Notes: a model not told the origin generated them from the sequence alone. DNA of 64,000 nucleotides from Sycobia sp. Sy_11 (GCA_018907035.1 JACCIC010000189.1:766001-830000), one strand, 5' to 3'. Positions 47,510-59,889 are shown, numbered from the stretch's first letter. Numbers and translations: made by a program.

Positions 47510-48027
47510 TTTTCTTTTCTCTGATGAATTCTGAAAAAAAGAACCAAATAATAACCTGGTCCTAATACACCTATTTCCGCGCTATTCTCAACGTTAATGG
47601 AATGTTTTTGTGACGTGATTTACAGGTCACGAGGGAAAATATTATCATTTTGGTGTATATATGAACTTCGTTAACAAAAAAGCAGAAGAAAAAAAAAATC
47701 AAAGGAAGTCTTTGAAAAAGAAGTCTTATAGAAAAACCGAATGATGTATATGACAGGGCGATCGATAAAATTTCATCTCTGTTGCAGTTAATCAAAGATT
47801 TTTTTTTCTCTCATCGTCAAACTTTTTTTCTGTACATTAATAGAATAATTTTTTTCCTATTGTTAAACGAATTAAATTAGGTTTAAAATATTTATTGTTC
47901 GTGAATTAAGCTATTGCTTAACTAAGATTTTTATACATACTTCCCAATCTAATACATTTGTTTAAGCCCGCAAAATGTATATTCGTTGGTCTGATTTATT
48001 CAACAAAGCAATATTGAGTTTGAATTG

Positions 48028-48092
<65 letters not shown>

Positions 48093-49130
48093 CGAAAAAG
48101 TTAAAAATTTAACGGAAATAATTTTTTTCCCTCAATATAGAAACCACTTTAAGCAAAAATAACTACATAGATTCATTCTCAAAAATTGAATATTGAAAAG
48201 TTATGATTTTTCGTATTTCAGATTATGTTATTTTTGCAGTTTTTTTTTTAATAAATTTGCATATTTGTAATATTGTAGTAAAATGATCTATATAAATTTT
48301 AACCATTCGTTTTCAAGAATTCGAACCCAAAAATTTTAATGCCAATACAAAAACCATGATAAAAGTGTCAAGTTAATAAAATGTGCGTATGCTCGAAAAA
48401 AATCCATTGGTAATTAAAAAAAAAAGTGTTTAGATTGAAATCATTCCATAACATGAAACGTCTAAATTTCAAAAAATATAAATTTTGTTAAATATGCATA
48501 TTTTTGTGGGATGAACCTTGGAATTTTTTAAAGAAAGTTGACCCTCGTAAAATAATAACTTCTTCTTAATTATTTTAACGAATGAGATTTAATCCATCTT
48601 CTATAAAATTACTGTAAAATTCACCGCGATCGTGAGCTGACGGTATTCTTTCGATTAGTGAACGGCTTAATGCGTATTATTCGTGATAAAAAAATGATCC
48701 ATAGTTCGCGCCAAAAGATCGACCTATGTTCTGAGAACGTTTACCACGATACACCTGTGAAACTGTTATATTTTTTAGATTTACGAAAAAATTCGTATTA
48801 AATTATATGCCTGTCGTTCATATGGCTCTAATTTTTCACACGGGTATGGGATCGTTAAATTTTAAAGAGAAATTTCTCTCAGCGAACAAGCATAATGATC
48901 TAATTCTATAACTTCGCGCCGTCTGCTGCTCTGTAAAGAACGACCGCGCGGGGCTCAAAATCGAATTGCTCGAATAGAAAAAAAAGAAAATCAACCTCCT
49001 CGATCGTCCAATATTTTGATGGGAAAGGTACTCGAAAAAAAAAATTTGTGAGGGCATCTCGGATTGCAAAATCCCCGGGATTTTAAGGACTGACTGTGAA
49101 AAAAAAAATATATATATATATGGATATGAA
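47510..49130. other. AT-rich non-coding block
   Basis: One long TA array and several A or T runs. No gene recognised. Confidence 0.55.
48031..48089. repeat. (TA)n microsatellite
   Basis: About 59 bp of TA, among the longest TA arrays here. Confidence 0.95.
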
Positions 49131-49920
49131 GAAGAAAAACGAGAGGCACCGAGTGACGAATTTTTCCGCGCGCGCAAGTGCGCACTCGTATATGTACGAA
49201 CGCACGCCACTGGGGCACTCGATCTCGCCACTTGTCCTCCCTCCCGCCCCCTCCCCCCGTCGCACCCGTGGATGACGCGGCTCTGGCCTCTTGTGAAGTT
49301 TCACCGCCGACGCGAGCGCGTACCGCCGCCTCCGGATCAATGGGGCGCGACGAGAGAGCTCTCGCCTCTCATCCTTTACGCGGATTCGAGCCCTTTGTCC
49401 CCTTTCCTCTCACGCTCGCAGCATCGGTACACGACTGTGCCGTACACATGTCCGTGCGTGCGTGCGTTAGTGCGCGCGCGCGCGTGTGTCGAATGAACGG
49501 CGAGCGCGACACCTCTCAGCCGTGCGGCGCGTACGCGCTACAAAGAGAGCCGCGCACCTGATTCTTCAGGGCCATATTCTGCCGCGTCGGGGAGCCCGCG
49601 GAATTTCAAATCTCGCGCTACCCCCGGCTTTCTCGGGGGGTCGGAGCCGTGCGAGCGCGCTTTTTTTATGGGCACACACAGAGTACACAGACGCGCGCGC
49701 ATACATTCATACGTTGAAAATCAAAAACGAATCCGACCTACACGCGCACCACAGATAGAAAGGTCCGCCGGGCTCGCATTGTGCTCCCATTCGCGCGGCT
49801 CTTCTCACCGATCTTTTTTCCTGTCCCGCGGCAACCGCCCCCCTCCCATTCCCCGGCCCCCGCCCCGCTCCGCGATTCATTCGAATTCGGGGCCCGATGC
49901 GCGTCTTTTCCGCTGCTACC
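49130..49920. other. CpG-rich block
   Basis: Nearly 800 bp of CpG-dense, mostly complex sequence with short GCGC and GTGC runs. Frames overlap in several phases with no domain. It could be untranslated exon or regulatory DNA of a gene outside the window. Confidence 0.55.
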
Positions 49921-49944
49921 TGTTGCGCCGGGTTTCGAGGTTAC

Positions 49945-50070
49945 GCTATTGTTATTGTAATTGTTGTTGTTCTTGTTGTTGTCGCTGTTGTTCTTGCTGT
50001 TGTCGTTGTTGTTATTGTTATTGTTATTGTTATTATTATTGTCATTATTGTTGTTGTTGTTATTATTATA
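49945..50070. repeat. (GTT)n/(ATT)n trinucleotide tract
   Basis: About 125 bp of GTT with CTT and GCT variants, changing to ATT on the right. It lies at the switch from a CpG-rich block to AT-rich DNA. The poly-Val, poly-Cys and poly-Leu frames are artefacts. Confidence 0.94.
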
Positions 50071-50079
50071 CGATGGTAA

Positions 50080-51050
50080 CGCAATGGATGAGAGGAGGAA
50101 AAAAAACGACGGACGCGTACATTAAGACTCGTTCGGTGGTAACGGCATTGCCGAAAATTTCATTAAATTCGCGCGGTATATTTACGAGCTTTCGCCGCGT
50201 GTGTATATAATAGAGATCGTTGCTATATAATACAGTAAGCTTATGCAATATCATATAATGGCATAACTTTAAAGCAAAATCTTTAAGAGATTTCAGGATA
50301 TTTTTCTACAATATTCATCGTCGATAGAAGAAAAATTTTTTTTTTGTTTATATTCCGACTTCGGCTAGAAAGAATGTTATAGTCTTACGATACTCCTGAA
50401 AGTAATTGGAAATTGAGTATATAATTATACGAGATCGTTTTAACTTACAGCCCCTTGAGAAAAATAAAAGCTAAAATTTCGAATGTTATACAAGTTCCAA
50501 AGTTTAAATTAATTTACCACTTGTCAGATAATAACGTATTTATTATGTTTGAAAATAAATTTAAATATGCAATATTTTTACGGTAATCAACAATAAACGT
50601 GAGTTCCTGCTTGATGCGTTCTTGATTGCGACAATTTATAGACGTCCATACAGAATCATGCCTTCCTAGCGATTAATGCCCGTCTCTTCGTAATATTAAT
50701 GACTATATAATTAAATAAAGGACAGAACATTTTTTCTTCACCCGTACAGAATTCGGTATATGGGTGTGCATGCAATGGAACTCGACTTGTGTAAAAAATA
50801 AAAAAAGAAACAATAAGGCAAATATCATTCGTCAATAAGAAATTCGAATTTTGATATATATAACACGTGTACGCTGGTATAATAAGTTTTTTTTTCCGTT
50901 ACATATGACAAAATAAGGGTCGACTGTAAATTTATATCATACATTATATATCTACATATATCCATTATATTGAGTTTTTACCGAAACGTCGCGATCCATA
51001 CATTATTCCCGAATTAGTCCACGGCCAAGCATAATAACCGTCTATAAATT
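50080..51050. other. AT-rich non-coding block
   Basis: No long microsatellite, no gene and no element recognised. Confidence 0.55.
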
Positions 51051-51059
51051 TATATTTGG

Positions 51060-52260
51060 TCACACGATGGACGCGTACGGACACAGGCAAGAAATCTATT
51101 ATGCGCGCACTTTACACCGATTTCACACGCGAGGCCCGTGCGCGCGGGCGCGCGCGAGTAAGAGAAAAAGATAGAAGGAGCAACGAACTCGACTGGCCGC
51201 GCCCCCTCGATCCAGAAAACTTTGGAAATTTTTCAGTATACACGGCGGTACACCGGCAATTGAATGGGATCGATCGCTCGTGAGAAAAGCTACGGCGTAA
51301 ATGCCGAAATTAGGAGAGAAAGAGCTTCGTGAAAACAAGGGGCCAAGAAGAATGGGGAAAAGAGACGCGGGTGATGAGGGGAGGGGGGATAGATCATCCG
51401 AAGAAAAGAGGGAACTCCGCGCGCGTAGGGAGGGACCTTTGTCGCCGGTGGAACTCGAAGGGACAAAAGCTCCCGACGAGATTTTCACTCAGCCCGAGCC
51501 CCCGCCCCCTCCTCCCGCCTCGCCGCGCCCGTCGTCCGCAATCCTTTAGCCTCGTTACCTCCACCCCCTGCCTCCCAGCCATCGCTCGCGAGAGTCCTCC
51601 CCGCGGGCCGAACGGGGGCGCGGCCGTCTCCCGGTGCGCGTTTGTGTATATATATATTATACACATAGTGCAATATGCGCGCTCGAGAGCCCCCGCGCGC
51701 GATACGTGCCTGCTCCTCGCGCGCCCGGGCGCCTCTTTGTGCCCGCGTTGATACGTATGCGCACGCACGGCCTTATAATGCGAGGACCGCCACCGTCGCC
51801 GCCGCGCGTCCTCCTTTTTTTTCCCACCGCGACGGGGAAAGAACCCGTATGCATGGAAACGCATTCTGCCATTGAGGGCCGCGGGCCCCGTGGGCATTTT
51901 TTTCTCTCCCAGTCGTCGTCTCCTGCTTCTTTCTCTGCTCGTCCTCCGCGTCCTTTTTCGTCGTTTCTGCTGCCCTTTACTTTGTACCTCTCCCTCGCAC
52001 GCACGCACGCACACATATACATACAGAGACCAGGTCACGGAAAATCGCGGGCGACTCGCTTCCCACCTCGCGGGCGACTTCACATTTTTTTCTCTCCCTC
52101 CCTGTTCTTTACGATCCAGCCGAGTGTACATTATAAGGTCGAGAGGGGGGATAACGCTCGTCCATGGCCCCGGCCCTCCCCACGTTCTCGCGTCGCCACG
52201 CTCGCCGCCCGGCCAGCGATCTTTCGCAATCCTTTCAGACGTCTACATAAGCGGAGATTC
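51060..52260. other. CpG-rich block, the longest in the window
   Basis: About 1.2 kb of GC-rich, CpG-dense DNA. Long frames exist on both strands at once (51394-52131 minus, 51634-52305 plus), which is what stop-poor composition gives. No domain, signal peptide or codon pattern supports any of them. Confidence 0.6.
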
Positions 52261-52431
52261 ACCTACACACACGCCGCACACACACACACACACGGATATG
52301 TATAGTAAACGTATATATTCACACGATCGGCTTAGGCGCCCCGTTGCTACCTGTTGATGCAGCCCGCGCATCACCGGCTATGTACACGCTTGGCAGCTCC
52401 CACGTACAGACGCTACTGCTATTCCTCCTCC

Positions 52432-52435
<4 letters not shown>

Positions 52436-52467
<32 letters not shown>
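52436..52467. repeat. (CT)n microsatellite
   Basis: About 32 bp of CT. A CA run lies nearby at about 52277-52292. Confidence 0.94.
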
Positions 52468-52469
<2 letters not shown>

Positions 52470-52826
52470 ACATTATTCTCAATTTCTGGAGAATCCGAGA
52501 GGCGAGATTTCACCGGGGTAATCTCGCGACTGTCTATGTATATCTATATATATATAAAGAGCACTGTTTGCGATACACAAAAAAAAGAAAGAAATCCCCG
52601 CGCGGGAGGAGATCGCGGCACCTTAATCGCGTCATCTTCTCACGCGCGTTCGACCCGAGCCGAAAGGAGTATATGTGTTGCGCCTGCGATAGAAGAAGAA
52701 GGAGAAAAAAAAACGACCAAACGCGCTTATCGCGAGCATCATGGGAAAGTTTATATACTGTATGTATTATATATATATATATATAGTTACGCGTATTATA
52801 GGTGCCGGATCGGTGTTGTTAACGAT

Positions 52827-52828
<2 letters not shown>

Positions 52829-52860
<32 letters not shown>
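52829..52860. repeat. Poly-T tract of 32
   Basis: Longest homopolymer in the window. It could be the complement of a retroposon tail, but no element is recognised beside it. Confidence 0.95.
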
Positions 52861-53037
52861 CACCTCGGCGATACGAGTGAAGTTAAAACGCGCCGACTAT
52901 CGAGGCGCGTCGACATTTATTTCGCGCGAATCGAGAATGAAAGTATCCGCGACGTCTATATATAAATATATATTTGCTGGGAATTTCGAAGTGTTTTGTA
53001 ATAATGCGCCGATAATGATCGCGATGCGTGTGATATA

Positions 53038-53337
53038 ATGTTTGCACAAAAACAGAACGATCGTTTTGTTCTGTTCCGAATCGCCGTCGAGAAGTCAACA
53101 ATTGATAGCCTTAAGTGCTTCGAGGATAGCCAGTTTGTCAATTTAAATTTATACTACAGGGTTCGAGGGAAAAAAATATATCGTTTCCACGTATTTCTCA
53201 CTGAAATAGTAAAATGTAATCTTAAAAAACCAAATCCGAAAGCATTCGTTTCTAAATCGTTTCCATATGCTTTGCATAATAATAAGGATATTCTAATAAT
53301 TAATTTAATTATCGATGTGTCGAGCAGCGTAGAATGA
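53038..53337 (+). other. Open frame of unknown status, 99 codons
   Basis: Varied amino-acid composition with no low-complexity stretch, in DNA of moderate to low GC. No domain, signal peptide or start context that I recognise. It may be a chance frame or part of an exon. Confidence 0.18.
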
Positions 53338-53499
53338 AAAATTTTAATCAAGCTGTGTATGAAATAAAAAATCTAATTTAATTTTGAAAGACGTTTGCAA
53401 AAGTATTTTATCTGCGCGTTCCGTCTTATGTCTTGAAAAGGGAATAATTCTTAAAAGTTATTATACACAATAGAAAGTCAAAGTCATCTGTCATCCATT

Positions 53500-53523
53500 C
53501 ACTCTCCCTCTCTCTCTCTCTCT
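53500..53523. repeat. (CT)n tract, short
   Basis: About 24 bp of CT with a CCCT start and one GT. Confidence 0.85.
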
Positions 53524-53889
53524 GTCTATACATACACGTCGATTGCAATCGTCGAAACTGTACGTGAAAAGAAGAAAGAAAACAGAGAAATAAAAATTCC
53601 ATTCCGAACGCACCGTGGAGTTGAGAGAATTAAGATCGCGATCGGCATCTCGCCGCGCCAACCCCAGAAGCCGGCAGCGGCTCCGGTTCTTTCCCAGAGG
53701 ATCGATACCGTTCCGCGGGCGTGAATTCATCGTCTATTGGCAACGAGGCGACGCGCATCGCGAAGGCGGATCGACAAAAACGCGCGGCGCCTCGGCGCGC
53801 TGTCCGGTGTGGCGAATACGGTAGTATCGCGAACACGGCGTGAAGCATCGCTGGACTCGTTTGCGGGACGAACGATGCAGAATTTGGCG

Positions 53890-54760
53890 ATCGTTTGACG
53901 AGGGAGGATTTTTTTCGGCAGAATTATTGAGGGTATCGGTACGTCCTGTGAGAATTTTTTTTTCTTGAAAAAAATATCGATAAATTACTTTTAAATATCT
54001 CAGAAGTGTTTATGTTCTTGCTGGGTTTTCCAAAAATGCTGTGAGATATTTTGCGGAAAATTTTCAAATATTTTTATGAAATAAAGAATTTCTTTTTCTT
54101 TTCTTTTTTTTTTGTGACGAAGTAAGCAAAAGTTGAGATCGTGACTTTTGTCTTTAGGAGGTGACTAAGGTACGTATAATAAATGTTTATATTACGACGA
54201 AATATGTAAACGAATAATATCTATTTTTAAAGGTTTTTACTGCTATACCATTATAAATTGACGTAATCGGCAAAATATGGAGCGCACATCGCAAACGTTT
54301 GAATGGAAATGGAAATATATGACGATTTTATTTAAATGTTTCAGATTGTACGCAACGCCTTTTCTCAAATCAATTTTTAACAATCTTGTTACATATTTTG
54401 TCCAACATATTAGAGAGAAATATTAAAACAAAATACTGTTAAAATATATTTTAAAAATACTTTCAATACTAAATGCCAACTCAATACTAAATTCAATAAA
54501 ATTTGAATTTCTGCATTTTATTGCAACTATTTTCTCCGAAATATTTCTAGTAAAACATCTTAAAAGATTCTCCAATCCTAATTCATAACACAGACCAAGT
54601 AATCAATTCGATTATACGTGGCGAATTAAGGATATCTAAAAATATTTAAAAATTCTTTCGATAAAATAACTACGAAATTTTCTGGATATAATTTCTTTCG
54701 AAATATATGTATATATTTTTCGTAAAGATATATTGCGTGCTTCTCGGCTGTGCGCGTATA
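53890..54760. other. AT-rich non-coding block
   Basis: Nothing recognised apart from short A and T runs. Confidence 0.55.
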
Positions 54761-54770
54761 GTGGCGAGTG

Positions 54771-54796
54771 AAAAAAAAAAAAAAAAAAAAAAAAAA
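54771..54796. repeat. Poly-A tract of 26
   Basis: Twenty-six A followed by CAATAACAAA. It could be a retroposon tail, but no element is recognised upstream. Confidence 0.95.
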
Positions 54797-54819
54797 CAAT
54801 AACAAATCATCCACCGCTC

Positions 54820-54965
54820 CTCTTGGCGAGCCCCATCCCCGTATACCGAAGAGACGCTCGACCGCGGTCGCGGTGACGGCGCGATTGCGCCTAACGGTCC
54901 TTGCCCCTGACGCGACACGTCAGCCGCGCAACAACCACGTCTCGGAGATCCTTTGGCGAGATGTC

Positions 54966-55004
<39 letters not shown>

Positions 55005-55520
55005 CGTTCTGGGCCACCTAGGCTTTCGCAAGAGATACCCCGCGCGCACGTCGGACTCGGGATCGGGCGCGAGGTGAGCGCTTGAACTGCGGATTCGGGG
55101 AGGTATAATATTACGTGTATACATAGTGTTGGGGGGGGGGCGCTCCTATCGAGCGCGTGCATTATACACACACTGTTTGAGACAAAGAGCAGGAGACAGA
55201 GGAAATGTCTTTGTTGAGCCAGTCAGTGTGTGTGTGTGCGCGCGCGCGCGTGCCACGACAGGTGGGTGTGGCAATAACTCTTATGGGAACCATGTAATTT
55301 CGCGGCGGAGAGACAATAATTGATAGAGGAAGCGAGGCGTAGAGAGGAAGAGCGAGAGAGAGAGAAAGAGTGAGTGAGAAAGGGGGGGGGCGAAGAGTGC
55401 GAGAGCGGCGACGAGCGCAGATATTCTGTTATAATGTAGCCGCCGCGGAGAGAGAGAGAGAGAGAGCGGGAAGTTTTTGAAGCGCGTCGGCGTCGGCTTC
55501 GGCGTCTTCATGGTGTGCGT
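54820..55520. other. CpG-rich patch with mixed repeats
   Basis: GC-rich DNA holding a TA array, G runs at 55131-55140 and 55382-55390, a GT/GC alternating run at 55227-55252 and a short GA run at about 55450-55466. No coding frame accepted. Confidence 0.55.
54968..55002. repeat. (TA)n microsatellite
   Basis: About 35 bp of TA. Confidence 0.94.
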
Positions 55521-55599
55521 ACGGCCGGCGCGCTTTCCCTCTCGTATGAAAGACCGTCAAGACTGGATGACGGACCTGTGTCAGGTTCCTTTTACTTTT

Positions 55600-55627
55600 C
55601 CACACACACACACACACACACACACAC
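55600..55627. repeat. (CA)n microsatellite, short
   Basis: About 28 bp of CA. Confidence 0.92.
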
Positions 55628-55912
55628 GCATCTTTTCCAGCACCTTTCTCTCTATTTATCTTCATAAAACGGATATCGCGGCGTTCAATCAATAATACGC
55701 TTCTTTCCGCGAAGCATATTAGTTCTAAGAAAAGTTCATTTTGCCCGGGCATTTTGTAGGATTTCAATTTCATAAGAGCAAAAATTGAAATCTTGCGTAT
55801 TGACAAAAATGCCTTTGTGTCATCGGAGCTTTCGTTCTTTCTTTCTTTCTTTTTTTTTTTTTTTAGAAAGCAGGCTCTCCACTACCGTTTCCACGCGACA
55901 GATGAAATTATA

Positions 55913-55915
<3 letters not shown>

Positions 55916-55959
<44 letters not shown>
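55916..55959. repeat. (TA)n microsatellite
   Basis: About 44 bp of TA. Confidence 0.95.
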
Positions 55960-55962
<3 letters not shown>

Positions 55963-56220
55963 CATTTTGTCATAATTTAATCAGGGCGAACGATTGCGGG
56001 CGTCTCTATATAAAGTATTCGAATTTATTAATTTCTTTCTTCTTTTTTTTTCTTTTTTAGAAATCCTGCTAAAACGCTACTTCTCGGAAGTAATCGACGT
56101 AAGCCGGTGGGAAATTTATCGTCCTATCTATATAGTCTTCCACGTATATAGAAATACAGTTATGCCAAAAATTATTACATTACTTTTTTTTTTCAAAACA
56201 TTCGCCGTAGAGTTATATAT

Positions 56221-56278
56221 TATATGTATGTATGTAAGTATGTATGTATGTATGTTTATATGTACGTATGTATGTATT
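56221..56278. repeat. (TATG)n tetranucleotide tract
   Basis: About twelve TATG units with a few variants. Confidence 0.92.
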
Positions 56279-56570
56279 GCCGTGCGCGCCAGCGCGACGC
56301 CGGCGCAATAATTCGAGAGCATATGGACGACAGAAACGAGCGAGTTTTTATTTATCTTTGAACTGAGACGACTGCGAAGGGTTGCCGGGTATGATAATCG
56401 CGTAGCCGGGCCCCGCTCCTAGTGCCCGTGCGCAAATTAAACCTCTAATGAGCGACTAGCGCAATTTATGCGCGATCGTATTTTTTTGTTCCTTCCTCCT
56501 CTATACCTTCTTGCTGCGGCACACTTTTTCCCGAAAATTATGGAAGGCGAAAGCGTCGCGTTTTGCGCTT

Positions 56571-56589
56571 GCGCGCGCGCGCGCGCGCG
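56571..56589. repeat. (GC)n alternating run
   Basis: Nineteen bases of pure alternating GC, a candidate for left-handed DNA. Confidence 0.93.
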
Positions 56590-56679
56590 ATTTAACGCAG
56601 ATTTAGGAGGTATTTCGCGGAGGATAAGAGATTATACCGGCGACAGGTCATTCGAACGTTAAATATTTGTTATTCTTAT

Positions 56680-57600
56680 TTAAATTTTTAAATACGTATT
56701 TTATGCGTTATCGCGCGGATACGCTGTATGTATGTATATAGATATATACGTGTCCCTATTATAATAGCGCGATAGTTCGGGAGTTTTTTTTTGGCCGTTG
56801 CCGTTGCGAATCGTTTGCTATGGTACATATTGAAATTAATTATGTTGTATTTTATGCGAGACGATGGTTTTTTGATATAACTGTATACCTTGGATTTTTC
56901 TTTTTATAGTCACAATAATAAGACTTTAAAGGAATTTTGGTGAAAGGACAGGGTGAGCTGAGGTCGGCTTCAACACGTACTAAATAAATTTGTATACGTA
57001 TATAATTCGTATATTAACGAAGCAATTCAATTCAATTTATTATGCTTATTATATTTATTAGAATAAATTTTTTATATATAAATAAACTTATTAAACAATT
57101 TATCGCAGATATTTTTATTGATTTTCCTTTCTCAAAATTTAACAGAAATCACGTTATTAAAAAAAGAAGAAAACAATAGTGCTTAGTGTATGCGGGTTGG
57201 TCAAGGAATAATTAATTGCATTCGCCAAAAACAAGCCGTTAGAACATCTTAATAGTTCGTGAATACGAAAATATAAAGAACTAATCATGTTGATCCCTAA
57301 CTATATAAATATATTACTAAAATATTTATAATATTTCGTTTTATGGCGAAATCTGTCTACAGTATATTCCAATAAATAAACATAATCTAAACAATATAAA
57401 TAATAATGTAAATATGTATAATTCCGATATTAATAGACGAAGAAAAATATTTTACAATAGTTTAGAAAAATTTTATAATGATATTTTAAAATTATCGCAG
57501 AATATGTAAGAAATCTTTTGCAATCTTTTCATACCATATATATGGCATTATAAATTTCCAAACGCAAGTCTTACGAAGTTATGAATATAAAAATGTAAAA
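56680..57600. other. AT-rich non-coding block
   Basis: No long repeat array and no gene recognised. Confidence 0.55.
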
Positions 57601-57607
57601 CTCAATT

Positions 57608-57874
57608 TCATAATCTTTTCGTCACGCTCCACGGCGGGATAGGATAATATCCTTTCTCATAGCGTCCTGGCTCCGTTAGATAAGCCGACGTTCTCGGCGA
57701 CCCGAGGTTTAGCGTATACGCGGAACCAGAGGAAGCGTTATCCTCGTCTAACGGCCGGCAAAGTTTATTGAAACGTACCACGATAATGTTTCGCTGAGCA
57801 TTTTTTCGATATCTTACAAAACTGTAAAAATACCGCATCACGTTGAAAGAATTTATTTTCCACCGGACTGCCAT
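57608..57874 (-). other. Open frame of unknown status, 88 codons
   Basis: Begins MAVRWKINSF and ends PPWSVTKRL. It has a varied, soluble-protein-like composition with Gly, Pro, Ser and Tyr in the second half and no repeat. The local DNA has moderate GC between AT-rich flanks, as exons often do. I recognise no family. It may be a short gene, an exon or chance. Confidence 0.25.
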
Positions 57875-58129
57875 ATATATATTATTAATCGAAGACGTAG
57901 AAATAGAGTTTTCACGTATTAAAGCATACCTTCGCGCAATGCTTTAGAAAACTGCTGATAAAACGACCGCGGAACAATTTCAGAAAACGTTCGGAATATC
58001 TCGCGTTTTTAGCCGGAGAAAGCATCGGTTTTCGGCGCTTTTTTTTTGTTGTCAGGAGAAAGGAACGCCTTCGAAAGCCACATTGTTAGAAAAATAACGT
58101 CGAGCCGACTTTACGGAACTGAAGTAATT

Positions 58130-58990
58130 AAGTCGTATAAATGACGAGGCGGTTAGCCCGGCTCGAGTGATACCGTCCAATTTGCCGCCCACCCATCGAA
58201 CCGGCGAGCGCGCGCGCGTAAATCGTCCCGTATAATAAGCGCCGGGCACCCGTGTCGCGTTAGAACTTCCTCCGCGCGAGGCCGCATATGGCGCCCTCGG
58301 GGGGGGGGGGGGAAGCGTGCGCGGCACGAACCGAGCTACCCTCCTGCCCCCCCCGGCCCCGCTCCGCGCCCACTTATTTTAATTACACCACGTGGCGGCG
58401 CGCGCGTCAGATCCTCGGCAACTGTCGAGCGCGTGCGCTCCCCCGGATCCCCTCCGGTGCGGGGATCTCCCTCGACGCGCACCGGTGGCGCGCGCGCGTA
58501 CTCGCGCCTCCTCCCTTCGATCTTTATCGCCCCACCCCCCTTCCTCCCTGCCGCCCCGCCGGCACCGCCGGCGCCGAGCGACGCGACGCCAGAGTCGAAT
58601 CGCGCACGGTACGGGAAACGGCGGCGAAGCTGCGCGGCACAGGTGGCGCGGGGGAGGGGGGGGGCGAGCGCGCCGACGATGCGGCGGACGTGATAATACG
58701 TGTGACGTTGCGCACGAACTGACCGCTACCCTAATTGAATTCGTGTTTTGGGTGGGGGGTGGGGGGCGGGCATTGGTAAGCTATACGGCCGAGGGTCGTG
58801 GAACGCGCACCCTCTGACCGATCCGCCGCTCTCCACCCCCACCCCCTCCTCCTCCTCTCTGCGGAATTAGACGAGAGGGCGATCGAGCCGGGCCGGCGAA
58901 GGGAGGCGTAATTTACATGCACGGTTGCTTAAAAAATTGGCCTCTCGAGCCCATCGATCGGTTCGGCGTACTGCGGAGAAAAGCTGACAA
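58130..58990. other. CpG-rich block
   Basis: Very GC-rich and CpG-dense, with a 14-G run at 58299-58312 and C runs. Frames are open in all phases on both strands, with low-complexity Arg/Ala/Pro/Ser products, so none is called. Confidence 0.6.
58750..58770 (+). other. Potential G-quadruplex motif
   Basis: G runs of 3, 6, 6 and 3 bases, each separated by a single base. Confidence 0.65.
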
Positions 58991-58999
58991 CGGCGGCTG

Positions 59000-59740
59000 C
59001 CAATAATATATCTATGTATGGTTATAGTGTTCTATTAATGGGAGTCATTTTATATTCGGGCTTGCGAAAGCATACTGATTAATTATGACGAATTAATTTT
59101 AATGAAATCTTTAACAAACAGTACGTTACATATGCGCATGGCAGGTGCTCCCGCATGGGCGGTGCTTGACGCCCAAGCGAAGCATTTGGCGCAAGGAATA
59201 GTTTTTCTTCTTTTTTTTTTTTTAAGTTAAAAACTACATTTCATAGCAATATTTTGAATCACTTCATAACTGATTTTAGTTTCAGAATTTTCACTCCACC
59301 AGTAGCATTCGAATGGCTTTTGAATTTCATCTCGTCGCGGTAAAATGTTTATTTTGCTATGCATGTAAAATATATATATATATTTTTTTTTGAATATACG
59401 TTTCACATATTTCTCGATTAAAAGAAAATTAATCGATTTTTTTTATTTCGACAAACTAATTCAGAAATCTTCTAGGTATTTCATCATATGTCAAACGCTT
59501 AAGTAAATTTATATTTATATTTTTTGTCAAAGAACTATTTTTGAACAAAAATCCTTATTTCGAAACGAAAAGTAATTTAGATCTTTGTGTTTTGACAATA
59601 GTTTACGTATAAATTATTAATTATAACAATGCTATTTCAATGCTCAATTTCTTTTGTCGGTGAAGTTTTGTCAATTCCATCGACAACTGAAACAACTGAA
59701 TGAGAATGGGAAATTTCAGAGCTCAGTCTGTTACTTAAAA

Positions 59741-59790
<50 letters not shown>

Positions 59791-59880
59791 GATCGATTGC
59801 ATTAATACCCAGCGGCATAATTAAGCATCGCTACCTGCTCTCCACCGACCGCACCCTCACGAATCATCCCCGATATTTAC
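59000..59880. other. AT-rich non-coding block
   Basis: A TA array and a T run at about 59211-59223. Nothing else recognised. Confidence 0.55.
59744..59789. repeat. (TA)n microsatellite
   Basis: About 45 bp of TA. Confidence 0.95.
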
Positions 59881-59889
59881 TATATTAAT

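Noticed and set aside
51394..52131. 245-codon minus-strand frame in a CpG-rich block
   Set aside because: A long plus-strand frame (51634-52305) overlaps it, as expected from stop-poor GC-rich DNA. No domain or signal peptide.
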